Shown: positions 51,881 to 62,380, counted from the stretch's first letter. The stretch: 64,000 nucleotides of DNA from Chryseobacterium endalhagicum (GCF_016745235.1 NZ_JAELVM010000004.1:91727-155726), one strand, 5' to 3'. The notes: a model not told the origin generated them from the sequence alone. Made by a program: numbers and translations.

Positions 51881-53509
51881 ATGGACCTTGAATTCAACAA
51901 AAGGGAAGATCAAAACAGATTAAAATTATCTGATCTCAATCAATTGCTCGCTGAAATAAAAAAAGGTGGCGGAGAAAAAAGGCTTCAAAAGCTTCGTGAT
52001 GAAGGAAAAATGACGGCAAGAGAAAGAATTGAATATCTTCTCGATAAAGGTTCAGATTCCATAGAGATCGGTGCATTTGCTGGCTATGAGATGTATGAAG
52101 AGCATGGCGGATGTCCCAGCGGAGGAGTTGTAGTCGTAATGGGCTATGTTTCCGGCAGACAATGTCTTGTGGTGGCCAATGATGCTTCTGTGAAGGCCGG
52201 TGCCTGGTTCCCGATTACCGGAAAAAAGAACCTGAGAGCACAGGAAATTGCCATGGAAAACAGGCTTCCGATCATCTATCTGGTAGATTCTGCGGGGGTT
52301 TATCTTCCGATGCAGGATGAGATTTTCCCTGATAAAGAGCATTTCGGAAGAATTTTCAGAAATAATGCTAAAATGAGCTCTATGGGAATTATCCAGATCT
52401 CGGCAGTTATGGGCAGCTGCGTTGCCGGAGGTGCTTATCTTCCTATTATGAGCGATGAAGCGATGATCGTTGACAAAACAGGCTCTATCTTCCTTGCCGG
52501 AAGTTACCTGGTAAAAGCTGCGATTGGAGAAACTATTGATAATGAAACTTTGGGAGGAGCTACTACACACTGCTCTATTTCAGGAGTTACAGATTATAAG
52601 GCTAAAGATGACAAAGATGCTTTGAACAGAATCAGAACCATCATGAAATCTATTGGCAGCACTGAAAAGGCAGGCTTTGACAGAATCGAAAGCTTTCCGC
52701 CAAAGGAAAACCCTGATAATATCTTCGGAATTGTTCCGGTTTCCAGAGCGGAACAGTATGATACTTATGACATCATTAAATGCCTGGTGGATCATTCAGA
52801 ATTTGAAGAATATAAACCTGACTACGGAAAAAGCATCATCTGTGCAACGGCAAGAATTGACGGCTGGTCTGTAGGAATTGTCGCTAACCAAAGAAAACTG
52901 GTAAAAAGCGGGAAAGGAGAAATGCAGTTCGGCGGTGTAATTTATTCTGATTCTGCGGATAAATCGACAAGATTTATAGCTAACTGTAACCAGAGAAAGA
53001 TTCCATTGGTTTTCCTTCAGGATGTTACAGGATTTATGGTGGGTTCAAAATCAGAGCACGGAGGTATCATTAAAGATGGTGCCAAAATGGTTAATGCCGT
53101 TTCCAATTCTGTAGTTCCGAAATTCACTATTATTACAGGAAATTCTTACGGAGCTGGAAACTATGCCATGTGTGGAAAAGCGTATGATCCGAGATTAATT
53201 GTGGCGTGGCCATGGGCAGATCTTGCGGTAATGGGCGGTGCACAGGCAGCAAAAGTATTGGTACAGATCCAGGAATCAACGCTGAAAAAGCAAGGGAAAG
53301 AAATCTCAGAAGAAGAGCACAACGAAATTTTGAATACCATCACCAAAAGATATCAAAAACAGACAGAGGCCACTTATGCCGCTGCAAGATTATGGACGGA
53401 TGCTATTATTAATCCTACAGATACCAGAAAATGGATTTCTATGGGGATAGAAGCAGCTAACCACGCTCCTATTACGGAAAAATTCAACCTGGGAGTTATT
53501 CAGGTCTGA
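51881..53509 (+). CDS. Acyl-CoA carboxylase carboxyltransferase (beta) subunit
   Basis: A 542-aa carboxyltransferase of the propionyl-/methylcrotonyl-CoA carboxylase type. Two crotonase-like halves are visible: N-terminal part with GGGEKRLQKLRDEGKMTARERIEYLLD, DSAGVYLPMQDEIFPDKEHFGRIF and VMGSCVAGGAYLPIMSDE; C-terminal part with PLVFLQDVTGFMVGSKSEHGGIIKDGAKMV and TGNSYGAGNYAMCGKAYDPR. It transfers carboxyl from biotin to an acyl-CoA. No biotin carboxylase or carrier gene is adjacent, so its partner is elsewhere and the acyl substrate (propionyl versus methylcrotonyl) is unsettled. Confidence 0.92.
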   Translation: MDLEFNKREDQNRLKLSDLNQLLAEIKKGGGEKRLQKLRDEGKMTARERIEYLLDKGSDSIEIGAFAGYEMYEEHGGCPSGGVVVVMGYVSGRQCLVVANDASVKAGAWFPITGKKNLRAQEIAMENRLPIIYLVDSAGVYLPMQDEIFPDKEHFGRIFRNNAKMSSMGIIQISAVMGSCVAGGAYLPIMSDEAMIVDKTGSIFLAGSYLVKAAIGETIDNETLGGATTHCSISGVTDYKAKDDKDALNRIRTIMKSIGSTEKAGFDRIESFPPKENPDNIFGIVPVSRAEQYDTYDIIKCLVDHSEFEEYKPDYGKSIICATARIDGWSVGIVANQRKLVKSGKGEMQFGGVIYSDSADKSTRFIANCNQRKIPLVFLQDVTGFMVGSKSEHGGIIKDGAKMVNAVSNSVVPKFTIITGNSYGAGNYAMCGKAYDPRLIVAWPWADLAVMGGAQAAKVLVQIQESTLKKQGKEISEEEHNEILNTITKRYQKQTEATYAAARLWTDAIINPTDTRKWISMGIEAANHAPITEKFNLGVIQV

Positions 53510-53554
53510 AAAACATTCTAGAATTATTAGTTTATTTTTTAAATAAAATATTAA

Positions 53555-53594
53555 AACAACGGCAATATGATAAATTATTCATATTGCCGTTGTT
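53555..53594 (+). terminator. Terminator of the acyl-CoA carboxylase gene
   Basis: 16-bp perfect stem (53555-53570 with 53579-53594, AACAACGGCAATATGA) with an 8-nt loop and following T-rich sequence. Confidence 0.9.
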
Positions 53595-53631
53595 TATTTT
53601 TACTAAATTTATAAGACAAAATCACTTACAT

Positions 53632-56628
53632 ATGAATCACAAATTGACTTTAGTCCTATTAATGGTTTTTAACTGTTTCTGGGGGCAGAATCTTACAAAA
53701 GATGAATCACTGCCGGGCAGCGTTTTCCGCTTTGACTTTCAGAGATTTGAAAATCAATTCAAAGAAAATCGTTTAAAAAAAGAAAAAATTACAAAAATGT
53801 CTATTACGCTTCCTACGGAAAACGGAAGAAGTACAAGGTTTACTTTAAATGAAAACAGCCTTACAGACCAAAGACTTGGAAGCATCCTTACCTTTGACGG
53901 GGTGAGTGATGATAAAACATCTTCTTTAAAACTATCTGTTTTCAAAGATCACTTTAATGCTATTATTAAAAACAATACAGGGTACTTTTTTGTAGAACCT
54001 TACAAAACAGCTCCCGGGGAATACAGAATCTACAGCGCATTTTCAAACTTTGAGGAAAGGTTTGTCTGCGGTGTGGAAGAGAATGATGTCATTAAAGAAC
54101 TGGCAGAGGTTAAACAGTCTTTAGCTTCTAAATCCGTAATTAATTTTCCTTTTGGAAACCAGATCCGGAAATTCAGGCTGGCAGTTGCTACGACGGGTGA
54201 ATTTGCCCAGGCTTTTAGCGGAAATACAGATGATGCTCTGGCAGAACTTGTCAATATGGTGAATCTGATCAATAAAATTTATGAATCTGAGGTTTCCATA
54301 ACATTCAGTCTTATTGCAGAAACTACTAACAAATCATTGATTTTCACAGATCCAGCTACAGATCCGTTCACAGTAAATCCTTCTTTTGCCAGTGCAGCGA
54401 ATTCACAGACGGGTTTTAATACACTTAATACCAATGCCACCCTGATCTACAATAAATATGATATCGGGCATACTTTCAATATCATGAGCAGTGGCGGGGC
54501 ACAGGGTCAGGCCGGGCCGCAGCCTTGTAACAATACTTCGAAAGCAAGAGCATGGAGCCAGTGGGCTTTAACTATGCCTAAGGGAACGGTTGCAGGCTTA
54601 ATTGCCCACGAAATGGGTCATCAGTTTTCTGCCGGGCATACCTATAATGCTGTTGGAGGCAGTGCAAGCAGCCCTACCTTCTGTACAAGCGGGTGGAGTT
54701 CGGGAGCAGCTATTGAACCCGGAGCCGGATCGACAATTATGAGTTATACCAACAACTGTACAACACCAGATAATCAGACAAATTCCGGAAATAATAATCT
54801 GAATTACTTTAATGCAAGAAGTTTGGATCAAATCCTGAATTACCTGCAGTCCCCTGCTAACTGTTATACTTTGGTGGCCAGTACCAACCTTGCTCCTTCT
54901 GCCAATGCCGGAGTGGATGTTACCATTCCGAAAAACACACCGTTCAAGTTAAAAGGAATCGGCTCTGACCCTAATGATACCAATATTTCTTATACCTGGG
55001 AGCAGGCTGATATAGCAACGGCTAACGATAAAGGAGCCTTTGGTTCCACCATTAACGGAGCAGGCGGCTATACTGCGGTGAACAGTACCACGGCACCCTT
55101 ATTCCGGTCTGAACAAAGTGCTTCGACTACGGAAAGGTATTTTCCAAAAATGCAGTTTGTCCTTAACAATCAAAACAACCCTCCTACCAATGATGCTGAA
55201 GCTCTTCCTTTAGTGGCAAGATCCATGAAATTCCGCTTTACGGTAAGAGATAATCATATTACCAACGGTGGTCTGGATTCAGATGAAATTATTGTAACGG
55301 TTAATAACACAGGACCACTGGCTGTGACTTATCCAAATGCAACCGGTGTTTCAGTGGCATCAAATGCCAATATTACCGTTACATGGGCTGTGAATAATAC
55401 AAATACCGTTAAAAGCAATGTTGATATCCTATTATCTATTGATGGTGGTATAACATTCCCTTATACTTTAGCTTCCAATGTTTTAAATAACGGCAGCTCC
55501 AATATTACCGTCCCTTACATTCCTGCTACAGATAAGGCGAGAATTAAAGTAGTGGGAGTCATTAATCCATACGCAGAATTCTTTGATGTGTCTGACAATA
55601 ATTTCACGATAACATCTGACTGTAATGCTTATACATCATACATTACACCAAAAACTGCTGTTACAGCGATTGCCGGAAGCCCGTCAAGCAATCTAAATAT
55701 GACGGCTCCCGATGCCGCAGGTCCTTCATACACATCCAAAACGATCGTATATAATGTGGGAACCAGTAACAATGGCATTATTGTATATAGTAACTCTGCA
55801 ATGACGGCTCCTTATTCTGTAAGCAGCAGCTCAGTGACCAATACATTCAAGTTCAGGGTGACGGAAAGCGGTTCATACGTTTTCTCCAAATCCTCCGGAT
55901 TCCTGATTACTTCCATACATTCAGGAAGTCCTGCTTCAATGGCCAACTTTTTAACTTCAAATGCCTATTACAACGGCTCCAACTATACATCTACCGGATC
56001 CACAAAAGCAGTCGTATTAAACGAAGGCGTTGATTATTACTTTGTGCTTTCTAACTTTTCGAGTCCGGCCAATGCCAACAGCTATACGATAACAGCTGCC
56101 GGTCCTGGAAGCTTGTATGAAACGTCTGCGGCTCCGGCTGGCTACAGCTACACATTTGCAGCGATCAATACGGCGACGGGTAAAATTCAGGCTGTAAGTC
56201 CTACCGCCAACTTTACTTCTCTTCCGGCCGGTACTTATACTGTAGAAGGTATCTCTTATATCAGCACAGCGAATGTTTCAAACTTTGTGGGCAAAAGCAT
56301 CAGTGAGCTTATAGCTTTGAATATCTGTTTAAGTGAAAGTAAGAACTCAAGAACTCTTACCTTAACCGCAAGTCTGAATGTAACAGATAATTCCCAGACC
56401 CGCACTGGTATAAAAATTGTTCCTAACCCTGTAAAAGATGTGCTTTCTGTAATGACTGATAAAGAAATCAGCCAATACGAAATCTATGACATGTCAGGAA
56501 GAAATCTTACCGGCAGACAGAAATATTCAGGAAGCATCAGTTTCCGTGAATATGCTACAGGTTCCTACCTGTTAAGGTTATTTGATAAACAAGGCCTGAT
56601 CCATCAGGAAACCGTTATCAAAAAATAA
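53632..56628 (+). CDS. Secreted reprolysin-like metallopeptidase with T9SS sorting domain
   Basis: A 998-aa secreted protease. The ATG at 53632 gives a signal peptide (ending FWGQ). A propeptide-like region (about 25-150) is followed by a metzincin catalytic domain with H326-E-M-G-H330-QFSAG-H336, the full HExxHxxGxxH-type zinc site, and a Met-turn candidate (STIMSYT). Then come beta-sandwich repeats (about 420-660; one has the DSDEIIVTVNN ending) and a C-terminal type IX secretion sorting tail (KIVPNPVKDVLSVMTDKEISQYEIYDMSGR, ATGSYLLRLFDK). It should be exported across the outer membrane by T9SS. Confidence 0.92.
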   Translation: MNHKLTLVLLMVFNCFWGQNLTKDESLPGSVFRFDFQRFENQFKENRLKKEKITKMSITLPTENGRSTRFTLNENSLTDQRLGSILTFDGVSDDKTSSLKLSVFKDHFNAIIKNNTGYFFVEPYKTAPGEYRIYSAFSNFEERFVCGVEENDVIKELAEVKQSLASKSVINFPFGNQIRKFRLAVATTGEFAQAFSGNTDDALAELVNMVNLINKIYESEVSITFSLIAETTNKSLIFTDPATDPFTVNPSFASAANSQTGFNTLNTNATLIYNKYDIGHTFNIMSSGGAQGQAGPQPCNNTSKARAWSQWALTMPKGTVAGLIAHEMGHQFSAGHTYNAVGGSASSPTFCTSGWSSGAAIEPGAGSTIMSYTNNCTTPDNQTNSGNNNLNYFNARSLDQILNYLQSPANCYTLVASTNLAPSANAGVDVTIPKNTPFKLKGIGSDPNDTNISYTWEQADIATANDKGAFGSTINGAGGYTAVNSTTAPLFRSEQSASTTERYFPKMQFVLNNQNNPPTNDAEALPLVARSMKFRFTVRDNHITNGGLDSDEIIVTVNNTGPLAVTYPNATGVSVASNANITVTWAVNNTNTVKSNVDILLSIDGGITFPYTLASNVLNNGSSNITVPYIPATDKARIKVVGVINPYAEFFDVSDNNFTITSDCNAYTSYITPKTAVTAIAGSPSSNLNMTAPDAAGPSYTSKTIVYNVGTSNNGIIVYSNSAMTAPYSVSSSSVTNTFKFRVTESGSYVFSKSSGFLITSIHSGSPASMANFLTSNAYYNGSNYTSTGSTKAVVLNEGVDYYFVLSNFSSPANANSYTITAAGPGSLYETSAAPAGYSYTFAAINTATGKIQAVSPTANFTSLPAGTYTVEGISYISTANVSNFVGKSISELIALNICLSESKNSRTLTLTASLNVTDNSQTRTGIKIVPNPVKDVLSVMTDKEISQYEIYDMSGRNLTGRQKYSGSISFREYATGSYLLRLFDKQGLIHQETVIKK

Positions 56629-56649
56629 TATGAACTGAAAAATAGAATG

Positions 56650-56671
56650 GAGATGGTGTAACAGCCATCTC
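56650..56671 (+). terminator. Terminator of the metallopeptidase gene
   Basis: 7-bp stem GAGATGG/CCATCTC with an 8-nt loop, then a T-run. Confidence 0.82.
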
Positions 56672-56713
56672 TTTTTATTTAGAAAATGTGTTTAATTTAA
56701 AAAGCCATCCGTC

Positions 56714-57127
56714 ATGAAGAAAACAATACTCCTGATTCTCTTATTTATTTTTACTGGTTTATATTCTCAAAGCACAGAATACCAGTTTAAATTTGATGCT
56801 AAAAAGTTCAGAAAAGAATTTATCAAAAATAAGAAACAGCCTCTACAGCTAAAGATATTCGCCCCTAATGGAAAAGAACTGATTTTTAATGTGGCAGAAA
56901 GCAGCATTTCCGAACAGCCTGTTCAAAACATCAATACATTCAAAGGTGTAAGTGTGGACGGAAGCCAAAATGTATCCTTTACTTTAACTAAAACATCAAT
57001 CTCAGGATCGTACTCTGATCACGGAACTGAAATATATTTCAGCCCCGTTATTAGCAAAAAGTGTACTTATAAAGTTTATATTCCGGCTAAAATCCAGACA
57101 GGACAGGAACAGGATTTTGTAAAATAA
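56714..57127 (+). CDS. Stand-alone propeptide-like exported protein
   Basis: A 137-aa protein with a signal peptide (about 1-19, ending LYSQS). The mature part resembles residues about 25-145 of the upstream metallopeptidase: FKFDAKKFRKEFIKNKKQPLQLKIFAPNGKELIFNVAESSISEQ against FDFQRFENQFKENRLKKEKITKMSITLPTENG and FTLNENSLTDQ. There is no catalytic domain, linker or sorting tail. It could act in trans as an inhibitor or chaperone of the protease, or be a remnant of a duplicated protease gene. It ends at its own terminator. Confidence 0.68.
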   Translation: MKKTILLILLFIFTGLYSQSTEYQFKFDAKKFRKEFIKNKKQPLQLKIFAPNGKELIFNVAESSISEQPVQNINTFKGVSVDGSQNVSFTLTKTSISGSYSDHGTEIYFSPVISKKCTYKVYIPAKIQTGQEQDFVK

Positions 57128-57152
57128 GCGCATCAGGATCATAAACACATGA

Positions 57153-57177
57153 AAAATCATCTTTACAGGATGATTTT
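57153..57177 (+). terminator. Terminator of the propeptide-like gene
   Basis: 9-bp stem AAAATCATC/GATGATTTT with a 7-nt loop and T-run. The 365-bp gap 57128-57492 is otherwise very AT-rich, with homopolymer A/T runs; no gene or structured element is seen, and no full consensus promoter was found. Confidence 0.82.
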
Positions 57178-57492
57178 TTAGTTTACAATATTCACAAAAC
57201 TAATGATATTGATTTATTAATTTTTTTATTATTAAAAACCATCAATAGAAATGGAGCTCACCTTTTATTAAAAAAAATCAAAAAAAATTTATATTCTTAA
57301 AAAAAATATTAAAAAGAAAATATTTCGTTTGTTTTTAATATTTAACTTTTAATAGAACTAAAAATAATAAAATTGGTTTAAAATATTCATAAAGAAAAAA
57401 TCCAGAATTTCACCGGGAAAACTTGAGTCATAAGATTCTGACCTATTTTTTTTTATTATTGCACAGTTAACCCAAATCATCAAAATATAATA

Positions 57493-60400
57493 ATGAAACA
57501 ATTAAGCACTGGCTATCCCTTTGCTGTAGGAGTTTTTTGCTTTTTATTAGGCACCGCCAATCAGGTCTATGCCCAAAAAGTAAAAAAGGACACGGCAAAA
57601 AGTAAGGAAATTCAGGAGGTCGTTGTCACCGCACTGGGAATCAAAAGAGATCAGAGAAAACTCGGTTATGCCATCACAAAGGTCGATAGTAAAGACATTA
57701 CACAGGCGGGAGTTGTGAATCCAATGGAAGCACTTCAGGGAAAACTTCCCGGTGTGGAAATTATTGCCGGTTCAGGCGGTCCTCAGTCCAGCGCAAGAAT
57801 TCAGATCCGTGGTAATACGTCATTAGGAAAAAATAACCAACCGCTTGTTGTTGTAGACGGCGTGATCATAGACAACAGCGTTACCGGCGCAGATCAGTGG
57901 GGATCAGGATATGATTTCGGTAATGAAATGAAAAATCTAAACTCTGATGTTTTTGAATCGGTATCTGTGCTCAGGGGTGCTGCAGCCTCTGCTCTTTATG
58001 GTTCCCGTGCTGCCAACGGAGTGATTGTGATTACCACCAAAAAAGGGAAAAGCAAAAACGGTGTAGGAGTCAAAATTAATTCCTCACTTACGACACAGCA
58101 TGTTTATGCCGGACCAAAATTTCAAAACGAATTCGGAGCAGGGGTTGGTTCAGCTTTTCCAACGGACAGCAACGGACAGCGCTTCGTGGATCCTAACCTT
58201 TTTTACTTCAGTTTCGGGCCGAAGTTTGACGGGTTGCCTGTCCGGGATGCTGATGGCAGAACCGTGATGTGGAACCCGCAGCCAGATAATTACAAGGAGA
58301 TTTATCAGGTGGGATTTGACCGGAAAAATTCAATTGAGCTATCCGGAGGTAGTGAAAAATCTACATTTTTACTAAGCTTTACCAATCAGGAAGCCGATGG
58401 AATTCTGCCCAGAAATAAATTTACCCGGAATGCTTATTATCTTCGTGCTACTCATGAATTCAATAAGTATCTGCAAATAGATGCCAGTTTCAACTACAAC
58501 AGATCTTTCGGACAGAATCCTGTACCGCAAGGGGGGAATGAAAGTCCGCTATTCAGCTATATTTATGGAGTTCCCCGAAGTTTTGATGCGGCTTACTGGC
58601 GTAATAATTATCTGGATCCTGTAAACGGAGGAAGAAAAAGGGATGGCGCTGATCCTTATGATATGGCGTCCAAATATTTTAATCTGTTTCAGAATACAAG
58701 AACGCAGAAAGAGAATAATTATATCGGCCGTCTGGAACTGAAATCCCAGCTGGCTGATTGGCTAAATCTAACGGTTAGCGGTAATTTCAATAATTATAAT
58801 TTCATCAATGAATCCAAAATACTGGGCGATAATCCTGGATTTACCGGTGGAAGCTACACCATTTTAGAAGGTACGAAAGAACAGTATAATGTTAAATTTC
58901 TATTGAATGCTAATTTTAAATTAATGGAAAATTTAACGTTAAATGCTTCTTTGGGGGGAGAAGATTTCCGCTCGAGATATAAATCTACCAAACAATGGAC
59001 CAACGGAGGATTGAACACGCCGGGCTTGTTCCAAATCCAAAATTCTGTAGACCCTGCCGGAAATGAACTCTCCTACACAGATGCTGAACAGTCACCGAAA
59101 AGAATACAGTCGCTTTATGCATTTGCCAACTTCGCATGGAAGGATCAATTGTTTATAGATGTTACAGCCCGTAATGACTGGTCTTCGACTCTAATTTATC
59201 CTGATGGTCATGGAAATATAAGCTACTTTTATCCTTCATTCGTTGGAAACTGGACGTTCTCCAATTCATTTAAACTTCCGGAATGGATCAGTTTCGGAAG
59301 CTTAAGAGGAAGCCTAGCCTGGGTAGGACGGGATACTTTCCCATATAATACAAGCTCAGGATTCTATTACAGACCGGATCCGTCAGCCTATAATTCGCCC
59401 GGCGGAACACGTATTCCGTTAACCGGGTTCAACAGCAATGCGCTTTCCAATAATAACCTCAAGAATGAATTAAGCAAATCCATAGAATTTGGATTGAATA
59501 TGGCTTTCTTTCATAACAGGTTGGATTTTGATGTGTCTGTTTATAAAACGAATACGACGAACCAATTATTAACGCTTTCCCTGCCTCAGGAATCCGGTGT
59601 CAGTTCGCAGCAGATTAATGCCGGAAATTTACAAAACAAAGGGATTGAAGTAATAGTCAATGCGGTTCCTGTTAAATCAAGTAATTTCAGATGGGATACT
59701 ACCCTTACATTCGCTAAAAACCAGGATAAACTGATTGAGCTGGCTCCCGGTGTGAACGAATATGTTCTGGATTGGGCGATGGGAAGCGATGTGAAAAGTG
59801 TGGCCATACCGGGACAGCAGTACGGCCTGATTCAAACCAATTATGCTTACGCCAGATATCAGGCACTAGATGCGAACGGAAATAAGATTGATGATCCCAG
59901 AAACGGAATGAGAGTCTTAAAACCCAACGGCTTCTATATGCGCTCAGATTCTTATCAGAACCAGGGATACAGGACAGTCGGAAAGTTAACGCCTGATTTC
60001 CTGACCAGCTTCAGAAACAGTTTCAGATATAAAAATCTCTCTTTAAGCGTATTGATTGATGCCAGGGTTGGCGGGGATATTCTTTCCGCTACTTATAATT
60101 ATGGTGTACAGTTTGGTAATCTTCCTTCCACTTTACAATACAGGGATGAAGCCAGAGGAGGAATTAAATATACGGATGCAAATGGTATGATTCAGTATGG
60201 AGTAATTCCGGAAGGGATATTTGCCCAAAACACAAAAATTAATGATAAGCAGGGAATGACAAGGGATGTAGGTGGAATGACTTATCAGGAAGTCTATGAA
60301 AAAGGCTGGATAGATCCTGTGAGAACAGATCTTTACTATAGAAATCTGGGATCATGGGGTACGGGTATCAGAGAGCATGCTATTTTTGAAAATACCTGGG

Positions 60401-60636
60401 TCGCTTTACGTGAACTGAGATTAACTTATGCTTTTAAGCCTGATATGATCAAGCCGCTCGGATTAAATTCTCTTAATATGTCTGTAATAGGGCGAAATTT
60501 ATTCTATATCTACAATAAATTACCGGATGGTATTAATCCCGAAGGCAAGTATACAAACAGAGCGGGAAGCTTTGCAGAATATGGAGGTTCACCTATGTCG
60601 AGATATTTAGGATTCAATCTGGATTTTTCTTTTTAA
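57493..60636 (+). CDS. SusC/RagA family TonB-linked outer-membrane protein
   Basis: A 1047-aa TonB-dependent transporter with a signal peptide (ending QVYAQ) and a TonB-box-like KEIQEVVVTALGI at about residue 37. A plug domain (about 55-180; PMEALQGKLPGVEIIAGSGGPQSSARIQIRGNTSLG, SVLRGAAASALYGSRAANGVIVITTKKG) precedes a large beta-barrel ending in Phe. The usual CarboxypepD_reg-like domain between signal and plug is absent. It pairs with the SusD-like gene 25 bp downstream; together they import an oligomeric nutrient, peptide or glycan, across the outer membrane. Confidence 0.94.
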   Translation: MKQLSTGYPFAVGVFCFLLGTANQVYAQKVKKDTAKSKEIQEVVVTALGIKRDQRKLGYAITKVDSKDITQAGVVNPMEALQGKLPGVEIIAGSGGPQSSARIQIRGNTSLGKNNQPLVVVDGVIIDNSVTGADQWGSGYDFGNEMKNLNSDVFESVSVLRGAAASALYGSRAANGVIVITTKKGKSKNGVGVKINSSLTTQHVYAGPKFQNEFGAGVGSAFPTDSNGQRFVDPNLFYFSFGPKFDGLPVRDADGRTVMWNPQPDNYKEIYQVGFDRKNSIELSGGSEKSTFLLSFTNQEADGILPRNKFTRNAYYLRATHEFNKYLQIDASFNYNRSFGQNPVPQGGNESPLFSYIYGVPRSFDAAYWRNNYLDPVNGGRKRDGADPYDMASKYFNLFQNTRTQKENNYIGRLELKSQLADWLNLTVSGNFNNYNFINESKILGDNPGFTGGSYTILEGTKEQYNVKFLLNANFKLMENLTLNASLGGEDFRSRYKSTKQWTNGGLNTPGLFQIQNSVDPAGNELSYTDAEQSPKRIQSLYAFANFAWKDQLFIDVTARNDWSSTLIYPDGHGNISYFYPSFVGNWTFSNSFKLPEWISFGSLRGSLAWVGRDTFPYNTSSGFYYRPDPSAYNSPGGTRIPLTGFNSNALSNNNLKNELSKSIEFGLNMAFFHNRLDFDVSVYKTNTTNQLLTLSLPQESGVSSQQINAGNLQNKGIEVIVNAVPVKSSNFRWDTTLTFAKNQDKLIELAPGVNEYVLDWAMGSDVKSVAIPGQQYGLIQTNYAYARYQALDANGNKIDDPRNGMRVLKPNGFYMRSDSYQNQGYRTVGKLTPDFLTSFRNSFRYKNLSLSVLIDARVGGDILSATYNYGVQFGNLPSTLQYRDEARGGIKYTDANGMIQYGVIPEGIFAQNTKINDKQGMTRDVGGMTYQEVYEKGWIDPVRTDLYYRNLGSWGTGIREHAIFENTWVALRELRLTYAFKPDMIKPLGLNSLNMSVIGRNLFYIYNKLPDGINPEGKYTNRAGSFAEYGGSPMSRYLGFNLDFSF

Positions 60637-60661
60637 GCTTATTAATTTAAAAATGATTACA

Positions 60662-62308
60662 ATGAAAAAAAACATACTTACACTTATTATAGCACTTTCT
60701 GTCTTCAGTTCCTGTACTGATGATTTTGCTGAAATCAATACCAATCCGCTGGATAAAATAACGGCAACCCCTGAAGAACTTCTCCCACAGGCCATCAAAA
60801 AAGGTTATGATGCCAGCTACGAATATTATTATGATTTTTACCGAAGAATTATGCCCTGGACGCAGACTTTGGTTCCCAGTACCGGTAACACTTCGGATTT
60901 TATGGATAACGGTGTCAATATGAATCAAAGAAAAGAAGTGTTCTATGGGGATCATGGTTCTCTCTTGTCTGATATTATTTATAAGATCAATCAAATGCCC
61001 GCGGACCAGCAGGCAAAATATGTGAATATAAAATCTATTGCGACCATTCTCAAAGTGTATTATGCATGGTATGTAACGGATGTTAATGGAAGTATTGCCT
61101 ATACAGAAGCGTTTCAGGCACGATATGGCGGTACACTGACTCCCAAGTACGAAACTCAGGAACAGCTTTATGATATTTTCGACCAGCAATTGGATCAGGT
61201 TTATACAGCTATTGAAGCTGCTGATCAGTCCATACAGGTAAAGCCGGGCAACAAAGATTTATTTTTTAACGGAGATATTGACAAATGGAAAAGGACAGCC
61301 AATTCATTAAGATTAAAAATGGCTTCAAGATTAATGAAGAGAAATCCGGCCAAGCTTACAGCGATTGCTACTGAGGTACTGTCAAGACAAGAGATCAGTA
61401 AAACAGCTGAGGATTTTTCTCTGCTCTCAAAAAGATTCACTGAACATGGGAACTTTAATCCGGAAGGGATGTCTGCCTCAAAGCCCATGATCGACTTTAT
61501 GAATGCCAGCAATGATCCGAGACTACCGATTTTCTATCAAAAAAATGATTACTCACAGGATAATATTAATAAACTTGTTGCTGCAGGTATGATGAGTTCC
61601 GCATCTGAAAGTCAGCGGTATGTGGGAGGGCCGACAAGCCCGGATATGGTCAGTGTGAATAAAAGCCGTTATTATACATCAGCAAGAAGATTATTGAATG
61701 GTGTAAATTACGACACGATATCCAAAATCCAGTACAGGATATGGCAGCCTGAATACGGTACAGGAACAGGAAACGCTGTTTTCCCGATACTTACCTATGC
61801 CGATTATTCTCTCTTAAAAGCTGAGCTTGCAGCAAGAGGTATCATTTCAGGTAATGTTGAAACATTATATAAAGAAGGAGTAAGAGCTTCGATCGAAACT
61901 TATAATTATTTTGCCAAAGAAGCTATGGTGATTGGATATGTTCCTACACCAGCAACCCAGATTACAGATTATCTTAATTCCACACCGGTAAAGTTTGATG
62001 CTTCAAAAGCCCTTGAACAAATTATTATACAGGAATATCTGAATTATTTTAAACAGCCAAATGAAGTCTGGGCACTCATCAAAAGAACGGGTATGCCTAA
62101 TACATCAACAGGTCTTAAACTGGAAGCACCTTCACGCGATGGAGGGATTCCATTGACAATGCCCAGAAGAATTGTTCTTCCTACTCCTTCAGCTGATAAT
62201 CTGAACTATCAAAACCAAAAAGCAGCCCTCGATCAGATGAAACAGGATCCTGATTTCGGAACGAGTGAAAGTGATATCCTGGGACGTATTTGGTGGGATA
62301 AGAAATAG
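60662..62308 (+). CDS. SusD/RagB family nutrient-binding lipoprotein
   Basis: A 548-aa surface lipoprotein (signal then FSSCTDDF). The ATG at 60662 was chosen over one at 60653 because it starts the signal peptide directly. The layout, with INTNPLDKITATPEELLPQAIKKG near the N-terminus and a C-terminal FGTSESDILGRIWWDKK, is the SusD-like_2 group. It caps the SusC barrel and binds its ligand. No glycoside hydrolase, sensor or peptidase follows; the nearest extracellular enzyme is the T9SS metallopeptidase upstream, so peptide uptake is a possibility rather than polysaccharide use. Confidence 0.93.
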   Translation: MKKNILTLIIALSVFSSCTDDFAEINTNPLDKITATPEELLPQAIKKGYDASYEYYYDFYRRIMPWTQTLVPSTGNTSDFMDNGVNMNQRKEVFYGDHGSLLSDIIYKINQMPADQQAKYVNIKSIATILKVYYAWYVTDVNGSIAYTEAFQARYGGTLTPKYETQEQLYDIFDQQLDQVYTAIEAADQSIQVKPGNKDLFFNGDIDKWKRTANSLRLKMASRLMKRNPAKLTAIATEVLSRQEISKTAEDFSLLSKRFTEHGNFNPEGMSASKPMIDFMNASNDPRLPIFYQKNDYSQDNINKLVAAGMMSSASESQRYVGGPTSPDMVSVNKSRYYTSARRLLNGVNYDTISKIQYRIWQPEYGTGTGNAVFPILTYADYSLLKAELAARGIISGNVETLYKEGVRASIETYNYFAKEAMVIGYVPTPATQITDYLNSTPVKFDASKALEQIIIQEYLNYFKQPNEVWALIKRTGMPNTSTGLKLEAPSRDGGIPLTMPRRIVLPTPSADNLNYQNQKAALDQMKQDPDFGTSESDILGRIWWDKK

Positions 62309-62380
62309 TTGGCGAATTATAATGTGCTATTATTTCTAGCAATAATAAATTAAACAGGATATAGACAACATTATTAAAGA

